Part shown: positions 35,094 through 43,395 of the stretch, one piece after another
Layout: each line of letters starts with the position of its first letter
Numbering within the stretch: position 1 is the first letter of the stretch
DNA from: Pseudomonas fluorescens
GTDB lineage: Bacteria; Pseudomonadota; Gammaproteobacteria; Pseudomonadales; Pseudomonadaceae
DNA: 64,000 bases
Reading direction: 5' to 3'
NCBI RefSeq assembly: GCF_001648775.1
Contig: NZ_LVEJ01000010.1
Coordinates: 124,001-188,000 of the forward strand
Made by a program: the position numbers and the translations under genes
Notes under the pieces: generated by a model
Told to the model about the DNA's origin: nothing
Databases searched by the model: none
What the model saw: only the letters and a program-made list of their open reading frames with translations

Positions 35094-38000
35094 ATGTCCT
35101 CTCCGTCTACGGTTGATGAGCAACGGTTTCGCAAACTCCTGAGCCGCAACATCAGTCTGCCCTTGGGCGTTGGTGCGCTCAGTGCCGTGTTCTTCGTGTC
35201 GCTGATCACTTATCTGCTGTCGGTTATCCAGTGGGTGGAGCACACCGATCGGGTGATCAATAACGCCAACGAAGCGGTGAAACTCACCGTCGATCTGGAA
35301 ACCGGCATGCGTGGCTTCCTGCTCAGTGGCGATGAACACTTCCTCGACCCGTACGAGACCGCCAAGCCACGGATCACGGTGGCGCTCAACACCTTGCTCG
35401 AACTGACCGCCGACAACCCGGTGCAAACCGATCGCCTGCGCCGTCTGCAGGCCTTGCAGACCGAGTGGGCGAATTACGCGCAATCGATGATCGATCTGCA
35501 GCGCAGCAGCGGCGACTATAAAGGCGCGGTCAAGGCCGGGCGTGGCAAACGCCTGACGGACGAGATTCGCAAGCAGTTTGAAGATGTGATCGAAACCGAG
35601 CAGGTGTTGCGCACCACGCGCAATGAAGACGTGCGTCGCACGACGATCTGGAGCATCAGTCTTTATCTGTTGTTCATCGCCGGTATCAGTGGCTTGCTGG
35701 CCTACATCGGCCGTCGCGATCTGGTCAATCTGTCGACCAATTACAGCGCCAACCTCGCGGCACAACAGGCCAGCGCCGGGCGTCTGGAGCAACAGGCGTG
35801 GCTGCGCAACGGCCAGACCGAACTCGCCGAGCAAGTGTTGGGGCAACTGACGCTTAATCTGTTGGGCCGCAACATTCTGCAGTTCTGCGCGCAATACATG
35901 GGCACGGCCGTGGCCGCGCTGTATGTACGCGAAGAGCACGGTGGCCTCAAGCGTGTGGCCACTTACGGTTTCTCCCGCGAGCAGGAAGAACAGGATCAGT
36001 CGATCTACAGCGGCGAAGGCATCGTCGGCCAGGTGGCGCAACAGGCACGACTGATTCGTCTCGATTCGGTGCCGGCCGATTACTTCAAAGTCAGCTCCGG
36101 CCTCGGCGAAGGTTTGCCGCACAGTGTGCTGGTGGTGCCGACCAGCGATGATGAACGGGTCAACGGTGTGATCGAACTGGGCTTCTTGCGCCCGTTGACG
36201 GATCGCGATATCGAACTGCTGGAACTGATCGCCGGCAACATCGGCACGTCGATCGAAGCCGCGCGCTACCGTCAGCGTTTGCAGGAAGTGCTGGCGGAAA
36301 CCCAGCAGCTCAACGAAGAGTTGCAGGTGCAGCAGGAAGAGCTGAAAACTGCCAACGAAGAACTCGAAGAGCAGTCGCGGATTCTCAAGGAATCCCAGGC
36401 GCATCTGGAAACCCAGCAAGTCGAACTGGAGCAGACCAACGAACAGCTCGCCGAACAGGCGCAGACCCTGGCCGAACAACGCGACGCGATGGACTTGAAG
36501 AACACCGAACTCAATCAGGCGCAAGTACAGCTCGAAGAGCGCGCGGAAGAGTTGCAGCGTTCGAGCAAGTACAAGTCCGAGTTCCTCGCCAACATGTCCC
36601 ACGAACTGCGCACGCCGCTCAACAGTTCGTTGATTCTGGCCAAGTTGCTGGCCGAGAACCCGCAGGACAATCTCAGCGCCGAACAGGTCAAGTTTGCCGA
36701 GTCGATCTATTCGGCCGGCAACGATCTGCTCAACCTGATCAACGACATTCTGGATATTTCCAAGGTCGAGGCCGGCAAGCTTGAGGTGATCCCCGAGAAC
36801 ACCAGTGTCGCGCGTCTCGCGGACGGCTTGCGCAGCGTGTTCGAGCCCTTGGCGGCGGACAAGCGCCTGACCTTCAGCGTTGACCTGCAACCCGATGCGC
36901 CGGTGACGCTGTTCACTGATCGGCAACGTCTGGAGCAGGTGATCAAGAACTTGCTATCCAACGCGGTGAAATTCACCGAGTCCGGCGCGGTCAGCCTGAC
37001 CATCAGCGGCCAGCCCAATGATCGCGTGGCATTCATCGTGCGTGATTCCGGGATCGGCATTGCCGCGGATCAGCAGGACAGTATTTTCGAGGCCTTCCGC
37101 CAGGCCGACGGTACCACCAACCGCAAGTACGGCGGCACCGGCCTGGGGCTGTCGATCTCGCGCGATCTGGCAACATTGCTCGGCGGCTCGATCAGCGTCA
37201 GCAGCGCGCCGGGGCAGGGCAGTGTGTTCACCCTGGTGTTGCCGCAGCAGTACAGCGAGACGGCGGATAGCCGATCCGCACCGCTGACGCTCACTCCGCC
37301 GGCGGCCTTCGTCAGCGCGCCGGTTGCTCAGGCGCCGGCAGCCATGGTTTCGCCGTTGGCGCCGGTGCACATTCCGCGCTTTGCCGATGACCGCGACAAG
37401 GCACCCTTCGCCACCCGCTGCATTCTGGTGGTTGAGGATGAGCCGAACTTTGCGCACATCCTCTACGACCTGGCGCATGAACTGGGCTACCAATGCCTGG
37501 TCGCCCACGGTGCTGACGAAGGCTATGACCTGGCGAAAGAATTCGTCCCGGATGCGATCCTGCTGGACATGCGTCTGCCGGACCATTCCGGTCTGACCGT
37601 GCTGCAACGCCTGAAAGAGCACGCCGAAACCCGGCACATCCCGGTGCACGTGATTTCGGTCGAAGACCGCGTCGAAGCGGCGATGCACATGGGCGCCATC
37701 GGCTATGCGGTGAAACCGACCACCCGCGAAGAGCTCAAAGACGTGTTTGCCCGTCTCGAAGCCAAGCTCACGCAGAAGGTCAAGCGCGTGCTACTGGTCG
37801 AAGACGACGACTTGCAACGTGAAAGCATCGCGCGACTGATCGGCGACGAAGACATCGAAATTACCGCCGTCGGCCTCGCGCAAGATGCGCTGGAGCGGCT
37901 GCGCACGACGATCTACGACTGCATGGTCATCGACTTGAAGCTGCCGGACATGCTCGGCAATGACCTGCTCAAGCGCATGTCCACCGAAGACATTTGCTCG

Positions 38001-38597
38001 TTCCCGCCGGTGATTGTCTACACCGGGCGCAACCTGACCCGCGATGAAGAGGCCGAACTGCGCAAGTATTCGCGTTCGATCATCATCAAGGGCGCACGCT
38101 CGCCGGAGCGTCTGCTGGACGAGGTCACACTCTTTCTGCACAAAGTCGAATCGCAGTTGTCCCATGAACGGCAGAAGATGCTCAAGACCGCGCGCAGCCG
38201 CGACAAGGTCTTCGAGGGTCGCAAAGTGCTGCTGGTGGACGACGATGTGCGCAACATCTTCGCCCTGACCAGTGCGCTGGAGACCAAAGGCGCAGTCGTG
38301 GTGATCGGTCGTAACGGCCGTGAAGCGATTGAGAAATTGAATGAAGTCGAGGACATCGATCTGGTGTTGATGGACGTGATGATGCCGGAAATGGACGGTT
38401 TTGAAGCCACCATTGAAATCCGCAAGGATCCGCGCTGGCGCAAGCTGCCGATCATCGCGGTGACGGCCAAGGCCATGAAGGACGATCAGGAGCGCTGCCT
38501 GCAGGCGGGCGCCAATGATTACCTGGCCAAGCCCATCGATCTGGATCGCCTGTTCTCGCTGATTCGCGTGTGGTTACCGAAGATGGAACGTATTTAG
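35094..38597 (+). CDS. Hybrid sensor histidine kinase, CHASE3-GAF-HisKA-HATPase-REC-REC-REC
   Basis: Encodes 1167 residues from ATG 35094. TM1 is about 22-46 and TM2 about 184-205, enclosing a periplasmic CHASE3-type domain (VDLETGMRGFLLSGDEHFL at 66-84). A GAF domain follows at about 240-395, then a long Gln/Glu-rich coiled coil to about 490. The HisKA box is FLANMSHELRTPLN with phospho-His503. The HATPase G boxes are VRDSGIGIAAD and GGTGLGLSI. Three receivers follow at about 780-895, 905-1020 and 1055-1167 (e.g. VLMDVMMPEMDG in the last). It overlaps cheR by one base and should feed CheR/CheB and the downstream kinase and receiver. The signal is unknown. Confidence 0.92.
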   Translation: MSSPSTVDEQRFRKLLSRNISLPLGVGALSAVFFVSLITYLLSVIQWVEHTDRVINNANEAVKLTVDLETGMRGFLLSGDEHFLDPYETAKPRITVALNTLLELTADNPVQTDRLRRLQALQTEWANYAQSMIDLQRSSGDYKGAVKAGRGKRLTDEIRKQFEDVIETEQVLRTTRNEDVRRTTIWSISLYLLFIAGISGLLAYIGRRDLVNLSTNYSANLAAQQASAGRLEQQAWLRNGQTELAEQVLGQLTLNLLGRNILQFCAQYMGTAVAALYVREEHGGLKRVATYGFSREQEEQDQSIYSGEGIVGQVAQQARLIRLDSVPADYFKVSSGLGEGLPHSVLVVPTSDDERVNGVIELGFLRPLTDRDIELLELIAGNIGTSIEAARYRQRLQEVLAETQQLNEELQVQQEELKTANEELEEQSRILKESQAHLETQQVELEQTNEQLAEQAQTLAEQRDAMDLKNTELNQAQVQLEERAEELQRSSKYKSEFLANMSHELRTPLNSSLILAKLLAENPQDNLSAEQVKFAESIYSAGNDLLNLINDILDISKVEAGKLEVIPENTSVARLADGLRSVFEPLAADKRLTFSVDLQPDAPVTLFTDRQRLEQVIKNLLSNAVKFTESGAVSLTISGQPNDRVAFIVRDSGIGIAADQQDSIFEAFRQADGTTNRKYGGTGLGLSISRDLATLLGGSISVSSAPGQGSVFTLVLPQQYSETADSRSAPLTLTPPAAFVSAPVAQAPAAMVSPLAPVHIPRFADDRDKAPFATRCILVVEDEPNFAHILYDLAHELGYQCLVAHGADEGYDLAKEFVPDAILLDMRLPDHSGLTVLQRLKEHAETRHIPVHVISVEDRVEAAMHMGAIGYAVKPTTREELKDVFARLEAKLTQKVKRVLLVEDDDLQRESIARLIGDEDIEITAVGLAQDALERLRTTIYDCMVIDLKLPDMLGNDLLKRMSTEDICSFPPVIVYTGRNLTRDEEAELRKYSRSIIIKGARSPERLLDEVTLFLHKVESQLSHERQKMLKTARSRDKVFEGRKVLLVDDDVRNIFALTSALETKGAVVVIGRNGREAIEKLNEVEDIDLVLMDVMMPEMDGFEATIEIRKDPRWRKLPIIAVTAKAMKDDQERCLQAGANDYLAKPIDLDRLFSLIRVWLPKMERI

Positions 38598-39430
38598 TGG
38601 AACGCAGTAGTTCAATCGAGCGAAACAGCGAAATAGAGTTGCGCCTGCTGATCGAGGCCATCTATCTGAAGTACAGCTACGATTTTCGCGATTATTCCGG
38701 CGCGTCGATCAAGCGCCGGGTGCAACATGCGCTGAGCCAGTTCGAGTGCGCGACGATTTCGGCGTTGCAGGAAAAGGTCCTGCACGACCCGACCGCGTTC
38801 ATGCAACTGTTGCAGTTGCTGACGATTCCGGTCAGCGAGATGTTTCGCGATCCCTCGCACTTCCTCGCGATTCGCAAGGAAGTGGTGCCGTTGCTGCGCA
38901 CCTATCCGTCGATCAAGATCTGGATCGCCGGGTGCAGCACGGGCGAGGAGGTATACTCGATGGCGATCCTGCTGCGCGAAGAAGGCTTGCTCGATCGCAC
39001 GATCATTTATGCCACCGACATCAATCCACGGTCGCTGGACAAGGCCAAGCAAGGGATTTTCTCCATGGAGAACGTCCGGGCGTACACCGCCAACTACCAA
39101 CAGGCCGGTGGCCAGTGCTCGTTTGCCGACTACTACACGGCCGCGTACGGCTATGCGATTTTCGACAAGAGCCTGTGCGAGAACGTGACGTTTGCCGACC
39201 ACAGTCTGGCGACTGACAGCGTGTTCTCCGAAACCCAATTGATTTCCTGCCGCAACGTGCTGATCTATTTCAACAAGAAGCTGCAGGACCGCGCCTTCGG
39301 GCTGTTCCATGAATCGCTTTGCCACCGTGGCTTTCTGGTGCTGGGCAGCAAGGAAACGCTGGATTTTTCCAGCTATGCCAATCAGTTCGAACCGTTGGTG
39401 AAGCAAGAACGGATCTATCGCAAATCATGA
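38597..39430 (+). CDS. CheR-type protein glutamate methyltransferase
   Basis: Encodes 277 residues from GTG 38597, which overlaps the kinase stop (TAGTG) with GGA upstream; an in-frame ATG at 38570 lies inside the kinase gene. The N-terminal helical CheR_N is about 15-75. The SAM-binding domain contains IKIWIAGCSTGEEVYSMAILL near 102-122, ATDINPRSLDKAK near 140, and SCRNVLIYFNKKLQ near 215-228. It would methylate glutamates on a receptor or kinase using S-adenosylmethionine. No methyl-accepting chemoreceptor gene is nearby, so the substrate may be the coiled-coil of the upstream hybrid kinase or a distant receptor. It overlaps cheB by four bases (ATGA). Confidence 0.9.
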   Translation: MERSSSIERNSEIELRLLIEAIYLKYSYDFRDYSGASIKRRVQHALSQFECATISALQEKVLHDPTAFMQLLQLLTIPVSEMFRDPSHFLAIRKEVVPLLRTYPSIKIWIAGCSTGEEVYSMAILLREEGLLDRTIIYATDINPRSLDKAKQGIFSMENVRAYTANYQQAGGQCSFADYYTAAYGYAIFDKSLCENVTFADHSLATDSVFSETQLISCRNVLIYFNKKLQDRAFGLFHESLCHRGFLVLGSKETLDFSSYANQFEPLVKQERIYRKS

Positions 39431-40020
39431 ACGAAACTACGGATCTGCCTCGAATCGAGGCGATTGTGGTCGGGGCTTCCGCCGGTGGCGTCGAGGCCTT
39501 GTTGACCCTGCTCGGGCCGCTGCGCGAGGGTTTCGTATTGCCGATCATCATCGTGCTGCATCTGCCGGAAGAACGCCGTAGCCAGTTGGCTGAAGTGTTC
39601 GCCCGCCGTCTCGGCATGCCGGTTCACGAGGCCAGCGACAAACAGGACATCGTCGCCGGCAGGGTGTATTTCGCAACGCCGGGTTATCACCTGTCGGTAG
39701 AACAGGATCGCAGCCTGTCGTTGAGCCTTGAGGACCGTGTGCATTACTCCCGGCCTTCGATCGATTACCTGTTTGAATCGGCCGCCGATGCCTATGGGCC
39801 CGCGCTGGCCGCTGTGTTGCTGACCGGCGCCAATCACGATGGCGCGCGCGGGTTGGTCGAAGTCAAGCGCCGTGGCGGCTTGACGATCGTCCAGGACCCC
39901 GAAGAAGCGCAGGTCGCCACCATGCCTCAGGCTGCCTTGAAAATTCAGCAGCCTGACCATGTCCTAACCATTCACGGCATCGGCCGTCTGCTTGTCGAGC
40001 TGGAACGAATCGCATGCTGA
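39427..40020 (+). CDS. CheB-type protein-glutamate methylesterase without receiver domain
   Basis: Encodes 197 residues from ATG 39427, in an ATGA overlap with cheR. The catalytic triad is visible: Ser18 in VVGASAGGVEAL, His45 in IVLHLPEERR, Asp138 in LLTGANHDGARG. It lacks the N-terminal receiver of chemotaxis CheB, so it is not controlled by its own phosphorylation. The paired CheR removes any doubt that this is a methylation module. It would remove methyl groups added by CheR, or deamidate glutamines. It overlaps the next gene by seven bases, so all four genes from 35094 on are translationally coupled. Confidence 0.92.
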   Translation: MNETTDLPRIEAIVVGASAGGVEALLTLLGPLREGFVLPIIIVLHLPEERRSQLAEVFARRLGMPVHEASDKQDIVAGRVYFATPGYHLSVEQDRSLSLSLEDRVHYSRPSIDYLFESAADAYGPALAAVLLTGANHDGARGLVEVKRRGGLTIVQDPEEAQVATMPQAALKIQQPDHVLTIHGIGRLLVELERIAC

Positions 40021-41228
40021 GTAATATCCAAGCCAAACTGTTGATCGTCGACGATCTGCCAGAAAACCTGCTGGCCCTCGAAGCGCTGATCAAACGCGAA
40101 GACCGCACCGTCTATAAGGCGCTGTCGGCTGACGAAGCGTTGTCGCTGCTGTTGCAGCACGAATTCGCCATGGCCATTCTCGACGTGCAGATGCCGGGCA
40201 TGAACGGCTTCGAGCTGGCCGAGCTGATGCGCGGCACCGAGAAAACCAAGAACATCCCGATCATTTTCGTCAGCGCCGCCGGCCGCGAACTGAACTATGC
40301 GTTCAAGGGCTACGAGAGCGGGGCCGTGGACTTCCTGCACAAACCGCTGGATATCCATGCGGTGAAGAGCAAGGTCAACGTCTTCGTCGATCTGTACCGC
40401 CAGAGTAAGGCGATGAAGCAACAGGTCGAAGCGCTCGAGCTGGCCCGCCGCGAACAGGAAGCGTTGCTGCAGCAATTGCAGAGCACGCAACTGGAGCTTG
40501 AGCAGGCGGTGCGTATGCGCGATGACTTCATGTCAATCGTCGCCCACGAAGTGCGCACGCCGCTCAATGGCCTGATACTCGAAACGCAATTGCGCAAGAT
40601 GCATCTGGCCCGCGACAACGCCGCCGCGTTTACCCTGGACAAGATGCACGCCATGGTCGACCGCGACGAGCGCCAGATCAAAAGCCTGATCCGGCTGATC
40701 GAAGACATGCTCGACGTGTCGCGGATTCGCACCGGCAAGTTGTCGATCCGGCCGAACCGTTTCGACTTGACGCAACTGGTCAGCAATCTGTTGCAGAACT
40801 TTGCCCAACAGGTCGAGGCGGCGGAAACCGAAGTCAGCTTTACCGCGCCGCATCCGGTGGAAGGCTATTGGGACGAGTTTCGTATCGAACAGGTCGTTTC
40901 CAACCTGCTGACCAATGCCCTGCGTTATGGTGGTCGCAGCCCGATCCAGGTGCGGGTTTACCGTGAAGGCAATGAGGCGCGAGTCGAGGTGCAGGATCGC
41001 GGGATCGGCATCAGCGCCGAGAATCAGAAGCGTATTTTCCAACAGTTCGAACGGGTTTCCGCCAAGACGGTAGTGGCCGGGCTCGGACTGGGTCTGTTCA
41101 TTTCCGAGCAGATCATTGCCGCCCATGGCGGTTCCATCGTCGTCGAGAGTGAAATCAACGAAGGCGCCCTGTTTCGCGTTTGTCTGCCGATCGAGGAAAA
41201 CGGCAAATCCGACGCAACCTCTGAGTGA
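40014..41228 (+). CDS. Receiver-histidine kinase (REC-HisKA-HATPase)
   Basis: Encodes 404 residues, cytoplasmic. The receiver domain is about 7-125, with acidic pocket IVDD and phosphoacceptor Asp57 (AILDVQMPGMNG). A short coiled coil runs from 130 to 170. HisKA has MSIVAHEVRTPLN (His178). The HATPase has LTNALRYGG, VQDRGIGISAE and GLGLGLFISEQII. With the receiver at the front, its kinase activity is probably set by phosphotransfer from the hybrid kinase. It overlaps cheB by seven bases and ends 44 bases before the small receiver gene at 41273, so it sits in the middle of a relay. Confidence 0.92.
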   Translation: MLSNIQAKLLIVDDLPENLLALEALIKREDRTVYKALSADEALSLLLQHEFAMAILDVQMPGMNGFELAELMRGTEKTKNIPIIFVSAAGRELNYAFKGYESGAVDFLHKPLDIHAVKSKVNVFVDLYRQSKAMKQQVEALELARREQEALLQQLQSTQLELEQAVRMRDDFMSIVAHEVRTPLNGLILETQLRKMHLARDNAAAFTLDKMHAMVDRDERQIKSLIRLIEDMLDVSRIRTGKLSIRPNRFDLTQLVSNLLQNFAQQVEAAETEVSFTAPHPVEGYWDEFRIEQVVSNLLTNALRYGGRSPIQVRVYREGNEARVEVQDRGIGISAENQKRIFQQFERVSAKTVVAGLGLGLFISEQIIAAHGGSIVVESEINEGALFRVCLPIEENGKSDATSE

Positions 41229-41272
41229 CCACACGGTCGTATCAGCAGCTATTGACCGAACAAAGGCTTCCC

Positions 41273-41650
41273 ATGAGCGTAGATGCACAAGATGTAGTAC
41301 TCGTCGTCGAGGACGAACCGGTTATCTTGATGGTCCTGACCGATTATTTGTCGGGGCAGGGTTATCGCGTGTTGCAGGCCGAAAACGGCGAGCAGGCGTT
41401 CGAGATCCTGGCGAGCAAACCGCATCTGGACATGTTGATCACCGATTTTCGTTTGCCCGGCGGCATCTCTGGCGTGCAGATTGCCGAACCTGCGGTGAAG
41501 TTGCGACCGGATCTGAAAGTGATCTTTATCAGCGGTTATCCGCAGGAAATCCGCGAGACCGGCAGCCCGATCACGCACAAGGCGCCGATTCTGGAAAAAC
41601 CGTTCGATCTGGATGTGTTGCAGGAAAAGATTCAGGAGTTGTTGGCCTGA
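41273..41650 (+). CDS. Single-domain response regulator
   Basis: Encodes 125 residues from ATG 41273, chosen for AAAGG six bases upstream; an ATG at 41225 would overlap the kinase stop. Receiver features: VVEDEP near 11-16, Asp58 in LITDFRLPGG, SGYPQEIRE, and Lys in LEKPFDLDVL. It is the last gene in the plus-strand signalling operon and ends at a strong terminator. It has no DNA-binding domain and likely carries the signal from the preceding kinase to an unknown partner. Confidence 0.9.
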   Translation: MSVDAQDVVLVVEDEPVILMVLTDYLSGQGYRVLQAENGEQAFEILASKPHLDMLITDFRLPGGISGVQIAEPAVKLRPDLKVIFISGYPQEIRETGSPITHKAPILEKPFDLDVLQEKIQELLA

Positions 41651-41677
41651 TTATCCTGCGCTGACGGACGCCGACCT

Positions 41678-41719
41678 GAAGGAGCTGTCGCAGTTTGCGA
41701 CAGCTCCTTCAGTGTTTTT
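41678..41719 (+). terminator. Rho-independent terminator of the signalling operon
   Basis: A 14-bp perfect stem (GAAGGAGCTGTCGC with its complement, 41678-41691 and 41697-41710) with a five-base loop, followed by a TTTTT run at 41715-41719. It is well oriented for the plus-strand operon that ends at 41650. Confidence 0.92.
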
Positions 41720-41724
41720 CGGGG

Positions 41725-43395
41725 TCAGTTTTTGATCATTTCGCGGACTTTGGCCGTGAGCAGATCGAAGGTGAAGGGTTTGGTGATCATCTGCATCCCC
41801 GAATCGAGGAAACCACCGCGCACCGCCGCATGCTCGGCATATCCGGTGATGAACAGCACTTTCAGGCCTGGCCGGTATTGCCGGCCAACTTCCGCCAGTT
41901 GCCGGCCGTTCATGCCCGGCAGCCCGACGTCGCTGATCAGCAAGTCGATGCGTTGCGCCGAGTTGAGGATCGGCACGGCGCCATCGGCGTCGCTGGCTTC
42001 GACGAAGGCATAACCCAACTCGCTGAGCACCGCGCTGACCAACACACGCACGGCGGGGTCGTCTTCGACAATCAGCACGGTTTCGCCGTCCAGCGCTTCC
42101 GGCGCTTGCTCGACATTAGTGGCGGGGCTGGCCAGTTCTTCGCCGCGGAAACGCGGCAGATAGAGTTTGACCGTGGTGCCTTGATCGATTTCGCTGTCGA
42201 TCGAGACATGGCCGCGCGATTGTTTGCTGAAACCGTAGATCATCGACAGGCCTAAACCTGTGCCCTGACCGATCGGTTTGGTGGTGAAAAACGGATCGAA
42301 CGCGCGGTTGATCACGCTCTGCGGCATGCCACTGCCGTTGTCGGTGACACTCAACATCACGTAATCACCCGGTTCGAGGTTGCTGTAAGCCTCGGTGAAG
42401 TCGCGCTTGAGCACCTGATTGCTGGTTTCGACAACCAGTTTGCCGCCCTCGGGCATGGCGTCGCGGGCATTGATGACGAGGTTGAGCAGGGCGCTTTCCA
42501 ACTGATTTGGATCGGCTTCGGCGACCCACAGTTTGTCGTTCAGGCGCATGTCCAGCTGAATGCTTTCGTTGAGGCTGCGCTGCAACAGTTCGCCCATCGA
42601 CAACACCAGCGTATTCATCTGCACGGCTTTGGAGTCGAGTGACTGGCGGCGCGAGAAAGCCAATAGCCGGTGGGTCAGGCCTGCCGCGCGGTTGGCGGAG
42701 GTCACGCCGAGGTCGATCAGGCTGTCGAGATCGTCGGTGCGTCCACGCGCCAGACGCCGACGCAGCAGTTCGAGGCTGCCGATGATCCCGGTGAGCATGT
42801 TATTGAAGTCATGGGCGATGCCGCCGGTCAATTGGCCGACCGCTTCCATTTTCTGCGACTGACGCAGCGCCTCTTCGTTATGCCGCAGTTGTGCGGTGCG
42901 TTCCTCGACCTGTTGCTCGAGGGTTTCCAGCGTCGATTGCAGACGGCGCTCGCTTTCACTCAGGTCGATCAGTCGATCACGTGCTTCGTACTGTCGTCGT
43001 CGCCCGCGCAGGGCGGCGGAAACCAGGCTGACCAAGGTCGCCGGGTGAAACGGCCGTTCAAGGAAGGTCACGTTGCCTAATTGACCGCTGAGCCGCGAGG
43101 AGGGGCCTTGTTCCTGGCCGCCGTGATGGGTGAGCAAGACGATGGGCAGATCCGACCATGCCGGCTGTTGTTCAAGGTGCATGAACAACGCCTCGATCTC
43201 AGGGCCGCGTAAGGCTTCGGCAGCGATCAACAACAGGCCGGCACCGAGTTCAAGTTCGCTGCAGAGTGCGCTAAGCCCCGGTGTGATCAGCCCGCCGTAG
43301 CCCGCTTCATTGAGGATCATCTGCGCAATCTGGCTGTCACGACCCACGGGCGCCAGTATCAGCGCCCGTTCGGCCAGTGGCGTGGTCAGCGTCAC
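41725..43395 (-). CDS. Hybrid histidine kinase with degenerate N-terminal receiver
   Basis: Encodes 556 residues, cytoplasmic. Residues about 10-130 have a receiver-like fold, but the phosphoacceptor position reads LLLIAAEALRGPE, without Asp, so it is a pseudo-receiver. A coiled coil runs from 140 to 180. HisKA has GGIAHDFNNML (His195, HWE/NtrB-like type). The HATPase has NLVINARDAMPEGG and GTGLGLSMIYGF. The C-terminal receiver is about 435-553 (LISDVGLPGMNG, SGYAE-like TGYAEHA). It overlaps the KaiC-like gene by four bases (ATGA), so the two are coupled. A KaiC-like protein plus kinase is a recurring pair in bacteria; the kinase may read out the KaiC state. Confidence 0.9.
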   Translation of the reverse strand: MTLTTPLAERALILAPVGRDSQIAQMILNEAGYGGLITPGLSALCSELELGAGLLLIAAEALRGPEIEALFMHLEQQPAWSDLPIVLLTHHGGQEQGPSSRLSGQLGNVTFLERPFHPATLVSLVSAALRGRRRQYEARDRLIDLSESERRLQSTLETLEQQVEERTAQLRHNEEALRQSQKMEAVGQLTGGIAHDFNNMLTGIIGSLELLRRRLARGRTDDLDSLIDLGVTSANRAAGLTHRLLAFSRRQSLDSKAVQMNTLVLSMGELLQRSLNESIQLDMRLNDKLWVAEADPNQLESALLNLVINARDAMPEGGKLVVETSNQVLKRDFTEAYSNLEPGDYVMLSVTDNGSGMPQSVINRAFDPFFTTKPIGQGTGLGLSMIYGFSKQSRGHVSIDSEIDQGTTVKLYLPRFRGEELASPATNVEQAPEALDGETVLIVEDDPAVRVLVSAVLSELGYAFVEASDADGAVPILNSAQRIDLLISDVGLPGMNGRQLAEVGRQYRPGLKVLFITGYAEHAAVRGGFLDSGMQMITKPFTFDLLTAKVREMIKN

